The notes beneath the pieces are model-generated. The model was given only the letters and a program-made list of their open reading frames with translations, had not been told where the DNA came from and ran no database searches. Below, piece after piece: positions 33,101 through 43,141 of a stretch of DNA of 64,000 nt. Made by a program: the position numbers and the translations under genes. Position 1 is the first letter of the stretch. Every line of letters starts with the position of its first letter. This stretch comes from Novosphingobium sp. Gsoil 351 (GTDB lineage Bacteria > Pseudomonadota > Alphaproteobacteria > Sphingomonadales > Sphingomonadaceae): the NCBI RefSeq assembly GCF_009707465.1, contig NZ_CP046120.1, positions 1,455,501-1,519,500 on the forward strand. The letters are read 5' to 3'.

Positions 33101-36100
33101 TGTTGCCCCCAAGGTCCACCGTCTCGCTGTCGCTCGCCGTGTCGCCGTCGTTGTCCGTGATCGTCGAACTCGCGGTCAGCGTGATCACGCCGTCGGCGAG
33201 GATCGCGAACTGATCGTCAAACGGCGCGGCGGTCGCGCTCGGATCGTTGGCGATGGGGTGGTCTATCTGCTGGAACTGGCTAAGCGTCACAACGCCGTTG
33301 GCGTCCACAGCGACGCTGAACACCGGGGTGCCGCCAGCCGAGCCGACGATCGCGCCGGCCTGCATAGCCAGGGTAATCGCGACCCCGCCGCTGGTCAGAC
33401 CCGAAGCAGAGTTGGTCACCGCGAGGCCCGTAGCTGAGCGTCGGCGCGCTGGCGGCGCCATCCGAGCCGGCGACCGAGGCGAGGGTGAAGACATTACCGA
33501 ACTTCGCGGTCGAGACTGCGGTATCGGTCAGCAAGCCGATGGTCTCGGCATCCTGCGTGATCAGGGTAACTCCGCTTTCGGCGTTCTGGGTCACGTTGAT
33601 CGCGGGGACATCGTCGAGGATCGCCACGTTGAAGCGGCCAGTCATCGTGTCGGTATCGCTGTCGGTGACCTGGAAGGTCACCCCCATCAGCATGGCTGTG
33701 TCCTCGCCCGTCGCAGTGTGCTGCACCGGCTGGGAGAGCGTGGTCGAATAAGTGTAGGTCACATCGCCCGCGAGCGGCCCAACGGTTGCCCCGGTGAGCG
33801 CGATGCGGATCACTTCGACGCCCATTGCGTTGGTTTCGCGGCCAACTAACGCCGTGCCCTCGATGGCGAACACCACCGGTTGGCCCGACAGCGTCTTGAG
33901 CTGGGTGTCGTAGGCCGGAAGATCGACCAGTACGATCGACCCGGCCAGATTGGCCGGGGTCGGCGTGTCGGCGCCGAAGTTGACGACCGCGCTGCCGGTG
34001 GTGTCGGTCAGGCTGTTGCTGCCTGCGGTTTCAGCCGGGTGAACCAGCGCACTGCCGTCCGGATTGTGCAGCGGGAAGCCGTCTTCGTCGACCATGAGGT
34101 TGGTCGTGGACTTCACCATCGGGACGGAGTCGGCGAGCAGGTTGAGCGTGACCGTCGCGGTGGAGCTGTCGCCGTCACGGTCGGTGATCGTATAAGTGAA
34201 GCTGTCCGCGCCCTCGGCCCCCGCGTTGGGGGTGTAGGTGAAGGTGCCGTTACCGTTGTAGGCGACCGTGCCCTTGGCGGCGCCCGTGGTCAGCGCGATG
34301 CCGGTCGACAGGATCACCCCGTCGGCGCCGGTGGTGTCGTTGGCGAACGCGTCGATGACCAGCGCGGTCTGCTCGGACACGGTGAACGGACCGTCGGCGA
34401 CTGCCAGCGGCAGGTCGTCCACCACTTTAACGTCGAGGCTGTCGGTCGCGACCGAACCGTCGCTGTCGGTGACGGTCACCGCGAAGCTGTCGAAGATCGC
34501 ATCGTTGCCCGCGGCGTTGTGCGCCAGAGTATTATCATTGAGGGTGTAGCTATAGGCCACCGTCGCCGAGACGGTGTCGCCCGCCGCGTCCTTGACCGGC
34601 GTCACCCCGGTGATCGTCAGCGTTCCCTGCGCGGTGACGATGGTCTGTCCGGAGACAAACGCGCCGCCGGTGAACACCGTCTTGGTGCCGACCACGATGG
34701 TCGCGATGCCGTCGATCCCGGCGGTGGTGAAGCTGCCGGCCTTGGTCAGCGCGCCCACGCTCGGGTTCGACCCATCGCTCAGGTTTGCCTCAAACACCGT
34801 CTGCTCGCCGCCTTCGGTGTTCAGCCCGGTGATCGTCACCGGGTCGTTGGCGCCGTTGATGGTCACTGTCAGCGTCGCGGTGGCGGTATCGCCGTCGCGG
34901 TCACGGATCGTATAGGTGAAGCTCTCGGTCAGCTTGTCGTCGCCGTCGAGGCCTTGGACCGCGGCCAGCGAATTGTTGAGCGTGTAGGTGTAGCTGCCGT
35001 TGGCGTTGAGCGTAATGCTGCCGTAAGTGCCCGCGAGCGCGCTGCCAATGGTGCCCCCGGCGATTGCGACCACCGCGCCGCCAGCCGCTGGCCCATCCGC
35101 GCCGATGCTGTCCGCGCCCGCGGCGTTGCCGTCAGAACCGACGCCGGTGAGCACATTGCCGCTGGCGGTGGTCGGGCCGTCCTCGGTCACCGCGTCGGTA
35201 TCGTTGGCGGCGAGCGGGGAATCGTCCTCGATGGTCACGGTCAGCGTGGTCGGAACCGTGGCAGTGCCGTCCGAGACGCTCACCGGAACGACGAAAGTCT
35301 TGGTGTCCTCGACGTTCGCGGTCGCCTGATCGACCGGGCCGAGCAGGGTCACCGTGTAGGCGCCGGTGTTGTCGATGGCGATGCGGATCACGGCGGTCTC
35401 GCCGACCGAGCCGGTCAGCGTACCGGTGCCGATGCCGCTCCAGGTCACGGTCGCGCCGCCCGAAGTCAGCACCGCGCCGGGATTGCCGAGGGTGACCGTC
35501 GCCGGTTCACCGTCGGCGTCGGTGATCGAGATTGTCCCGCCCGAAGTCGCGCTGTCGGTGGTGTCGGTGTTCCCGACGGCATCCGCATTGGCCCCCGCAA
35601 GCCCCTCTTCCGAAACCGTCGCCGCGCCGGTGCCGACCACGGGTGCGTCGTTGGTGCCGTTGATCGTGATCGTCAGCGTGGTGGTGCTGGGATCGCCGTC
35701 GCCGTCGGTGAGGGTGTAGCGGAAGGTCTCGGTCAGCGTCTCGCCGTCGTCGAGCCCCTGGACCGCCGCGTTGGCGTTGTTGAGCGCATAGCTGTAGCTG
35801 CCGTCGGCGGCGAGGGTTAGCGTGCCATAAGCGCCGGCGAGGCCGGTTCCGACCGTCCCCGAAACGATCGTGTCGCCGCTGGCGACAAACGCAACCGCGG
35901 TGACGATGGCGCCGTCCGCGCCTTTGGTGTCGGCCACACCATCGGTGGTGTTGGCGTCGCCTTCGACCCGGTCGACCGCAGTTACGACGTTGCCGGTGGC
36001 GAGGGTCGGGCCGTCTTCCTTGACGCTGTCCACGTCCGCCCGAGCGCTCGGCACGTCATCGACGATCGCGATGGTCAGCGTGCCGGTCGAGGAATCGTTG

Positions 36101-39071
36101 TCCTTATCAGCGACGGTAACCGCGAACGCATCCGAGGTGTTGTCGCCGCTGGTGTTGGTCGTCAGTTGATAGGTGTAGCCGATCGAGCCGCTGGCGATGC
36201 TGGTAATCGTCAGGGTACCTAAGCTGCCTGGGATCGTCTGGCCGACCGTGGTCACCACCGTATTGCCGATGGTCACCGTCGCCGGACCATCGGGCGCGGT
36301 GAAGGTGAAAGTGCCGCTGGCGAACTCACCGTCTCCAGCCGCCGCCGAACCGGCGGGCAGTCCGGCCTCGAGCACTTGCGTCGAACCCGGCGTTCCAGCG
36401 ACGGGAAGCGTCAGCGTGGTGCCGCTGTCGGTGATGGTGATGACGAGGTTGGCGGTGGCCAGATCGCCGTCGCCGTCGCGCACGGTGTAGGCGAAGCTGT
36501 CGCTGACCCCGCCCGGAGTCCCGGCGTTGCGGGTGTAGCTGTAGGTGCCGTTGGCGGCGATCGTCAGCGTGCCGTACTGGCCCTGAAGCGTCGCCCCGGC
36601 GAGCGCGGTGGATTCGCCGCGCGCATAGGGACAGCACGACGATGCCATCGGCGCCGGGGGTGTCGTTGGCGGTGACGCTGCCCGCGATCGGACCATAGGT
36701 TCCGGCGGCGACGTTCCCGGCGTCGTCCCGCGCAGTCGGGGTGTCGTCGGCGATGGCGACGACCAGCGAGGTGCTGGCGGTATCGCCGTCGCTGTCGGTC
36801 ACAACGACGCTGAAGCTGTCGCTGTCGGGATCGGCCAGGGTGTTGTCGGTCAGGGTGTAGCTGTAGCTGTAGGCGCCATTGGCGAGGGTGACGGCGAGCA
36901 CGCCCTTGGGGGTGGTCACGGTGCCGCCGGCGGTGACGTTGACGCCGTTTATGACCAGGCTGGCGAGCGTATCGCCGCCGGTGGTCACGCCGATAGTGCC
37001 GGTCGCGGTCTCGTCGGGGCTCGCCGCGTTCGATCCCGCGGGCTCATCGCCGCGCGCGGGCAGCGCTGCTTCGCTGACGGTGTTGTCGCCCGCGACCGAG
37101 ACGGTCGGGGTCGAATCCGCGAGCAGCGTGATCGTCACGGTCGCGCGGCTGGTGTCGCCGTCGCCGTCGGTGATCGTGTAGTCGAACTTGACGGTGCCCT
37201 GCTCGCCCGCCCCGGGGGTGTAGGTGAAGGTACCGTTAGCGTTGTAGACCAGGGTGCCGGTGCCAGTGAGCGTGCCCGGAACCGCGGCGACCGCGGAGAA
37301 CGCGACGCTATCCGCCCCCTGGATGTCGTTGCCGAGCGCGTTGACCGTTATCGGCGCGTTCTCGGTGGGTTGGGTAGCGCTGTCGTTGACCGCGAGCGGG
37401 ACGTCATCGGTAATCGTGATGGTGAACGCGCCGGGCGCGCTGTCGCCGTCGAGGTCGGTCACGACCACATTGAAGGTGACGCTAGTCGTGTCGCCGGCAG
37501 TGTTGTCGGCAAGAGTGAAGGTATAGCCGATGACCCCGGCCGCCGGGTCGAAGCTGGTGACGGTCAGCGTTCCGCTCGGGGTCGACACGACCGCGCCTAC
37601 CGCGACGGTGACGCCGTTGATCGTGGCGGTGACGGGGCCGTCGCCGCCGGCGAAGGTAACCGTGCCGCTGGTGGTCTCGGTCGGCGCCGGAGCGTTGGAG
37701 CCCGGCGCCTCGCCGGTGCGCGCGGGCAGGCCCGATTCAGCGACGATCGTCGCGGCGCTGCCCGGGGGCGGCACCGAAGTGATCACCGGGGTCGCATCGG
37801 CGATGGCGATGGTCAGCGTCGCGGTCGAAGCCGAACCGTCGGAGTCGGTCAGGGTATAGGTGAACGCATCGCTGACCCCGCCGGGGGGTGCCGGGGTTGC
37901 GGGTGAAGCTGTAGCTGCCGTCGGCCTTGATCGTCAGCACGCCGTATTGGCCCGAGACCTGGAGGTTGCCGGCCGAATCGAAGCTGGAGTCGGTGTTCGC
38001 CGCGACGTTGTTGCTGGCGATCCGGGTAATCGTCGCGTTGTCCGCGCCCAGCGTATCCGCGCCCGCGGCGCCGCTGGTGGTGGCGGCGCCGGTGATGACG
38101 TTGCCGGTCTGCGCGGTGTAGGTCCCGGCGGGGACCGTGTCGGTATCGTTGCGCGCGATCGGCGCGTCGTCGGCGGCGTTGATCGTCAGTCGCGAGGTGG
38201 CGACATCGCCGTCTGAATCGGTCAGCGTGACGGTGAACTGATCGGCGACCGTCCCGCCGACGATGTTGTCGGTCAGGGTGTAGGTGAAGTTGGCAGTGCC
38301 GGTCGCGGGATCGAAAGTCGTGATGGTCAGCGTGCCGCGGGGGCTGACGAAAGTCTGGCCGGGGCCAGTGAACACCGTGCCGTTGATCGTCAGCGAAGCG
38401 ATCCCGTCCGGCGAATTGAACACGATCGTGCCGCTGGTGGTCTCGGAGTTGGCCGCCGCGTTCGAACCGGCGGGTTCGCCGTTGCGCGCGGGCAGGCCGC
38501 TTTCGGCGACGCTGGCGGTGGCGTCGGTGGTGGCGACCGGCTGGTTGACGGTGACGATCCCGATCGTGGGATTGCGATCGAGCGGCTGGGGAAGCACCTC
38601 CTCGCGCCGCTCGGCGACGAACCCGAACTCGGTCGGCGGCAAGAGGTCGCCGATCGGGTGGGCATTCTGGATCGGACCGGCGTCTTCGAAAAAGTTGTTG
38701 CCCGAACTGCGCGGCAGGCCGGCGGCGGGCTGGATCGGCTCATCCCCGATCAGCAGGGCGGCAAGGTTCAGGGGCGGCACCGCGACCCCGTCGATCACGA
38801 TCTGCGGCACGTCGATCGCGCCCTCGGGAATGACGAAGACCTGGCCGTTGTCGAGCGTGATCACCAGATCGCGGCCGACCACCTTGATGTCGTCAAGCGT
38901 GGCCCCCGCGGGCAGCACGATCACCCCGTTTGCGTCGGCGATCAGCGGGGTTCCGCCGGTGCGCGCAGCGGCAGAGGCCGCAGCTGCGATCTCGGGAACC
39001 ATCTGGCTGCGATCGCTACCTGCCTCGTTCGCGGTGTCGCGACCGTTGCCCGGGATGTTTTCGTAATCCAT
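24174..39071 (-). CDS. Giant LapA-like RTX adhesin secreted by the type I system, frame broken at three points
   Basis: Removing one base at each of three places (the GGGGGG run 37883-37888, about 36625-36632, about 33428-33434) restores one reading frame of 4,964 residues; the homology continues across each break. Order from the N-terminus: a retention-module-like domain (about 1-120) with a candidate LapG site PAAG (115-118); a linker with DLLPPTEFGFV; many VCBS/Ig-like repeats (ending SDGDVATSRL-type or NDAPVV); an array of DUF5801/T1SS-143-type domains including 4.58 copies of a 356-residue unit; RTX nonapeptides such as GGAGNDVLFG and GGAGNDVLNG (about 25690-25830); EF-hand-like loops (LDLDGDGAEF, DANGNGRVDGG, DTNHDGSLDAG); and an Ala/Pro-rich tail. 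It is expected at the cell surface for biofilm or surface attachment. Confidence 0.88.
28297..33192 (-). repeat. 1068-bp tandem repeat array inside the adhesin gene (4.58 copies)
   Basis: A 4896-bp block repeats with a period of exactly 1068 bp (356 codons). Copies appear identical base for base wherever I compared them. The boundaries are sharp: the first mismatch lies just below 28297 (C instead of G) and just above 33192 (T instead of G). Each unit holds two related domains, one containing LSNVAAGSAVSVDETNAG (five copies) and one containing INVIQTDEAGITLRTMD (four copies). The real copy number may differ, because such arrays collapse or expand in assembly. Confidence 0.93.
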
Positions 39072-39464
39072 CAGCCTGCCTTCGCCCTGGTGCAGCGAAC
39101 CGCGAGACGGTTCGCCTTATTTGCGTGTGGTCGCAGGACAGGCGCTGGCAGAAAGCGCGTGGACACAGTCCGCGCACCATCCAGAAACCAACCTGCGCCC
39201 TGTCGGCGGGTGGCTGCGTATCGCGGTTCAGCCTAACCCTGGCTAACCGACTCGCGAACCTTATTCCCGCCGCATGTCAAGCAAACCACCGCCCAAATGG
39301 CCTTGCAAGAGGATTAACCATGGTTAGGTTTGGCTAATATTCTGTGCAAAAAGTCACAGCCAAGGGAATCCAGCGAGTCGCGAAGGTTTTTCGCCGGTTT
39401 CGACGAGCCGTGGCTTGTCAGCGGTGAACGGCACGAAATTGGCGGGCCTGTGGCCGCCGGGCAA
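39072..39464 (-). promoter_or_regulatory. Upstream region of the adhesin operon
   Basis: These 393 bp hold no credible gene and lie between the start of the adhesin and the 3' end of egtD, so the adhesin promoter should be here. Visible structure: a perfect 12-bp palindrome TAACCATGGTTA (39315-39326), followed by GGTTTGGCTAA, and a related TAACCCTGGCTAA about 80 bp closer to the gene. These may be operator half-sites. The stretch is more AT-rich than the flanking genes. I cannot assign a firm -35/-10 pair. Confidence 0.45.
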
Positions 39465-40463
39465 CTATGGCGCGGTGCGTGGCTCCGTCGCCTCTGCCAA
39501 GGCCACGTAAAAGCGCTCTGCCGAATCGGTGTGCCAGGCTCGCGGGGTCCAACCGGCGGCGAGGAGCAGCATCGCAGCGCTCCGCAAGTCGTACTTGTGG
39601 CTGTTCTCGGTATGGATGGTTTCGCCCGAGGCCATCGCGAAAGTCTTTCCGGCGATCGTGAAGCTCAAATCGCGCTGCGCGGCGAGATGCATCTCGATCC
39701 GCCCCAATGCATCGTTCCAAAGCGCCAGATGACGGAAGGCCTCGCGCGGAACATCGCCGTCCAGCTCGCGGTTGATCCGGTCGAGCAGGTTGAGGTTGAA
39801 CGCCGCCGTGACCCCCGCGGGATCGTCGTAGGCGGCGAGAAGCGTGGCTTCGTCCTTCAACCGGTCCATCCCGATCAGGAGCATCGTGCCGCCATGGTCC
39901 TTGGCCCCCAGCGTCCGCCGCATCGAGCGAAGCAGGTCGACCGCGCTCGGCGGAACAAGATTGCCGATGGTCGAGCCGGGGAAAAACCCCAGCTTGGGCA
40001 TGTCCGCCACTTCGGACGGCAATGCGACCGGCTTGGTGAAGTCCGCCTCGACAGGGTAGACCGGCAGACCGGGGAAACCGGCGGCGAGCGTTGCGGCGGA
40101 CTGACGCAGGAAATCGCCTGAGATGTCGATCGGCACATAGGCCGCGGGCTGGATGGCGCGCAGCACGAGCGGGGTCTTGGCGCTGCTGCCCGATCCGAAC
40201 TCGACCACCGCGCGGCCCGGCCCGATCGCCGCCGCGAAGTCGGCCCCGTGGCGCTCGAGGATCTCAGTCTCGGCGCGGGTCGGGTAGTACACGGGCAGTC
40301 CGGTGATGTCTTCGAACAGCTGCGATCCGGTCTCGTCATAGAACCACCGCGCGGGGACTGCCTTATGGCGCTGGCTCAGGCCCGCTAGAACATCCTCGCG
40401 GAACGCGGTATCGATACCTTGCGCATCGTGTTCGACGATCCGCAGACCCGCCTCGACCGTCAT
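39465..40463 (-). CDS. egtD: L-histidine N-alpha-methyltransferase (ergothioneine synthesis)
   Basis: A 332-residue EgtD, which trimethylates histidine to hercynine using S-adenosylmethionine. It has RWFYDETGSQLFEDITGLP, the SAM-binding AVVEFGSGSSAKT, YVPIDISGDFL, LGFFPGSTIGNLVP and the substrate-site segment IHTENSHKYD. ATG at 40461-40463 overlaps the egtB stop by one base (TGATG), so the two are coupled. The longer upstream reading belongs to egtB in another frame. Confidence 0.95.
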   Translation of the reverse strand: MTVEAGLRIVEHDAQGIDTAFREDVLAGLSQRHKAVPARWFYDETGSQLFEDITGLPVYYPTRAETEILERHGADFAAAIGPGRAVVEFGSGSSAKTPLVLRAIQPAAYVPIDISGDFLRQSAATLAAGFPGLPVYPVEADFTKPVALPSEVADMPKLGFFPGSTIGNLVPPSAVDLLRSMRRTLGAKDHGGTMLLIGMDRLKDEATLLAAYDDPAGVTAAFNLNLLDRINRELDGDVPREAFRHLALWNDALGRIEMHLAAQRDLSFTIAGKTFAMASGETIHTENSHKYDLRSAAMLLLAAGWTPRAWHTDSAERFYVALAEATEPRTAP

Positions 40464-41725
40464 CAGATGTCCCTCGCGAGCCGCAGGCCGGTGAACTGCC
40501 AGCGTTGATGCGGATAAAAGAAGTTGCGATAAGAAGCACGCGAAGACCCCCGCGGGGTCGCACAGCTTGCCCCGCGCAGCACGAACTGGCCCGACATGAA
40601 CTTGCCGTTGTATTCGCCGACCGCCCCCACTGCAGGCCGGAAGCGGGGATAGGGGAGATAGGCCGAACGGGTCCACTGCCAGCAATCCCCGAACAGCGCG
40701 GTTCCGCCTACAGGTTCGACCGTACCGGAAGTATCTAGCTGGTTGCCCGCCGCCCGATCGCAACCGACGGCAGCGGCTTCCCACTCGAACTCGGTGGGCA
40801 GCCGAGCGCCCGCCCAATGGGTGAAAGCATCCGCCTCGTAGTAGGAGATATGGGTTACCGGGGCCTGCGGATCGCGCATGGCCCAACCCTCGTGGGTGAA
40901 CCATCGGTCATCGCGCCAATAGAGCGGCGCCTCCACGCCCTCGCCCTGGACCCATGCCCAACCATCGGACAGCCATAACGCGGGGGTCCGGTAGCCGCCG
41001 TCGGCGACAAATTCGGCCCACTCGGCGTTGGTCACCAGCGTGTTGGCAAGCGCGAACGGCTGGAGCAGGACATCGTGAGCGGGGCCTTCGTTGTCGAAGG
41101 CGAAGTCCGGCCCGGCATGGCCGATGCGGACGATCCCGCCCGAATGCTCCCGCCAACCCCGCCCGTCCCGATGGCCTACACTTTGCTTGGGATGAGCAGG
41201 GCGAAGGGTTTGCGGATAAACCGCTTGGCCAAGCGGGTTTTGCGCGAACGCATGCTTGATGTCGGTCAGCAGCAGTTCTTGATGCTGCTGCTCGTGGGCG
41301 ATGCCCAGTTCGATCAGCGGCGCCAGTTCGGGCCGGTCGAGTAGCGGCGCCATCGCCGCATCGACATGTCCGCGCCAGCCGCGGATCTCGTCAAGCGAAG
41401 GCCGCGCCAGCATACCGCGCGCGGCGCGGGCGAAGCGCGGACCCTCGGCCTCGTAGTACGAATTGAACAGGAACGCCCAGCGCTCGTCGAAGCGGTCGTA
41501 TCCGCTGCGATGGTCGCGCAGCAGGAAGGTCTCCCAAAACCAGGTGGTATGTGCGAGATGCCACTTGGCCGGCGAGGCGTCGGCCATCGACTGGATCGTC
41601 GCGTCCGCATCGGACAACGGCTTGGCCAGCGCCTCGGACAGCGAACGCGTGGCATGAAACCGCTCGACCAGCGATGATGCGACGCTGTCGGCAGCTGCGC
41701 GAATTCGGTCCATTGCCCCCATCAT
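40463..41725 (-). CDS. egtB: Ergothioneine biosynthesis protein EgtB
   Basis: EgtB is the iron-dependent sulfoxide synthase that joins hercynine to a thiol donor. An N-terminal DinB-like domain (PAKWHLAHTTWFWETF; iron-site HEQQHQELLLTD) precedes a formylglycine-generating-enzyme/C-type-lectin domain (LPTEFEWEAAAVG, FGDCWQWTRSAYLPYP, VLRGASCATP). Three clustered ATGs at 41725, 41722 and 41713 are possible starts (420, 419 or 416 residues); I list the longest. In species without EgtA this enzyme may use cysteine directly; gshA lies 18 kb away in this window. Confidence 0.94.
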   Translation of the reverse strand: MMGAMDRIRAAADSVASSLVERFHATRSLSEALAKPLSDADATIQSMADASPAKWHLAHTTWFWETFLLRDHRSGYDRFDERWAFLFNSYYEAEGPRFARAARGMLARPSLDEIRGWRGHVDAAMAPLLDRPELAPLIELGIAHEQQHQELLLTDIKHAFAQNPLGQAVYPQTLRPAHPKQSVGHRDGRGWREHSGGIVRIGHAGPDFAFDNEGPAHDVLLQPFALANTLVTNAEWAEFVADGGYRTPALWLSDGWAWVQGEGVEAPLYWRDDRWFTHEGWAMRDPQAPVTHISYYEADAFTHWAGARLPTEFEWEAAAVGCDRAAGNQLDTSGTVEPVGGTALFGDCWQWTRSAYLPYPRFRPAVGAVGEYNGKFMSGQFVLRGASCATPRGSSRASYRNFFYPHQRWQFTGLRLARDI

Positions 41726-41786
41726 CCCGCTTGAAACGCCAAGTTCAAGGTTTGTTCCAGTCCACGGCGAATTGCGCGCGTCCACA

Positions 41787-42449
41787 TCACTCGCGCAGGG
41801 CCCGCAGTGCCGCACCTCCGGCAAACGGCGCCAGCGCGATGGCGACCAGGCTCGCCGCCGCGCACAGCGCCAATCCGCCCTCGCCGCCCGGCTGGAGCGA
41901 GCCTGCGCCGAAGATCAGCAACGGCACCGCCAGCGGCAGCACCAGCAGTCCGCCCAACGCCGCCCCGCCACGCAGCCCTGCGGTTAGCGCGGCGATCGTA
42001 ACGCCGATCGCGGCAAGCCCCGGCGTGCCCGCAAGCAGCCCCAGTTCGACCCCGCGCAATTGCGCCGCGTCGAGCCCGAGCAGCGCCGCCGCGGGCAGCG
42101 TCGCCAGCATCAGCGGCGGACCGAAGCTTAGCCAATGCGCGAGGATCCGCGCTGCCAGGATCGTTTCTTCGGCGATCCCGCGCAACGCCCACTGATCGAA
42201 CAACCCCGCCTCGAGATCGGGTTCGATCAGACGGTCGAGCGGCAAGATCGCCGCGAGAAGCGCGGCAATCCAGATGACCCCTGCCCCGGTGCGCGCCAGC
42301 AGCCTGGCGTCGGGCCCCACCGCGAACGGAAACAGCATCGCCACCGCGACAAAGAACAACACCGGCAACGTCGCCCCGCCGCGCCCCTGGGCACCACGCA
42401 GGAGGAGTGCCAAGTCGCGGCGCAGGAGCTGGACGAACCGGCTGCTCAT
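41787..42449 (-). CDS. ccmB: Heme exporter protein CcmB
   Basis: A 220-residue inner-membrane permease of the CcmABC heme-handling complex for cytochrome c maturation. It opens MSSRFVQLLRRDLALLLRGA and has six predicted hydrophobic segments, with the CcmB features ATLPVLFFVAVAMLFPFAVG and DLEAGLFDQWALRG. The start overlaps the ccmA stop by 4 nt (ATGA). ccmC and later genes are not adjacent. Confidence 0.93.
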   Translation of the reverse strand: MSSRFVQLLRRDLALLLRGAQGRGGATLPVLFFVAVAMLFPFAVGPDARLLARTGAGVIWIAALLAAILPLDRLIEPDLEAGLFDQWALRGIAEETILAARILAHWLSFGPPLMLATLPAAALLGLDAAQLRGVELGLLAGTPGLAAIGVTIAALTAGLRGGAALGGLLVLPLAVPLLIFGAGSLQPGGEGGLALCAAASLVAIALAPFAGGAALRALRE

Positions 42450-43045
42450 GCGTCGATCGGTTCGAAGGCAGCGAGTTCGAGCCGCGCCATTCCGGCCAGC
42501 GCAAACGGCTGGTGCGAGGCGATCACCGCGATCCCGCCTCCGTCCACATGCCTCGCGACCAGGCCCTGCACCGTGGCGGCGGTAGCCGTGTCGAGGCCGT
42601 TGAGCGGCTCGTCGAGCAGCCAGATCGGCGCACCGGCGAGCAGCGTTCGGGCCAGCGCGGCGCGCTTGCGCTGGCCGGTCGAGAGATAACGGACGGGCAC
42701 GTCGAGCAGGTTGCCAAGACCCAGCGTCTCGATCGCCGTATCGAGAGTCGCCTCGGAGGTACGGTCGAATGCCCGCCAAAACTCCAGCGCTCGGCCCAGC
42801 GGCAGGTGCCCGTCGAGCGCGAGGCGTTCGTCGGCCAACGCCAACGAGCCAACGCGCTCGACCGATCCGGCATAGGGCCGCAACAGCCCCACGAGGATGC
42901 GGATCAAGCTCGACTTGCCGATCCCGTTGGGTCCGGCAAGGTGAAGCGCCTCACCAGGATTCAGCGCGAAGCCGAGTCCCCGGAACAGCACCCGATCGCC
43001 GCGGCGGCAGGCAAGGTCATGCGCGGCGAGACGGCAGGCGGGCAT
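42446..43045 (-). CDS. ccmA: Heme ABC exporter ATP-binding protein CcmA
   Basis: A 199-residue ABC ATPase partner of CcmB. Walker A is GPNGIGKSS, the signature is LSTGQRKRAALAR, and Walker B is WLLDEPLNGLD. The STGQ signature in place of SGGQ and the short length are typical of CcmA. ATG at 43043-43045 (MPACRLAAHDL) is chosen over the longer reading. It is divergent from the permease gene, with a 96-bp shared upstream region. Confidence 0.93.
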   Translation of the reverse strand: MPACRLAAHDLACRRGDRVLFRGLGFALNPGEALHLAGPNGIGKSSLIRILVGLLRPYAGSVERVGSLALADERLALDGHLPLGRALEFWRAFDRTSEATLDTAIETLGLGNLLDVPVRYLSTGQRKRAALARTLLAGAPIWLLDEPLNGLDTATAATVQGLVARHVDGGGIAVIASHQPFALAGMARLELAAFEPIDA

Positions 43046-43141
43046 CGCTGGCGGGCATAGGTGCTCGCCCCTCCGCTGCCAAGCGCGCCATTGCCACCAG
43101 CCCCGATGTGCCGCACACCCCAAGCGGATCGGGGGATCGGC

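Noticed and set aside
28297..33192. Regular repeats considered as a CRISPR array
   Set aside because: The unit is 1068 bp, continuous and protein-coding, without spacers. No cas genes are present.
27057..33437. 2126-codon open frame on the plus strand, opposite the adhesin
   Set aside because: It is the antisense of the tandem repeat array. High GC and a 1068-bp period (divisible by three) keep the same antisense frame open in every copy. The translation is Arg/Gly/Asp-rich with no domain.
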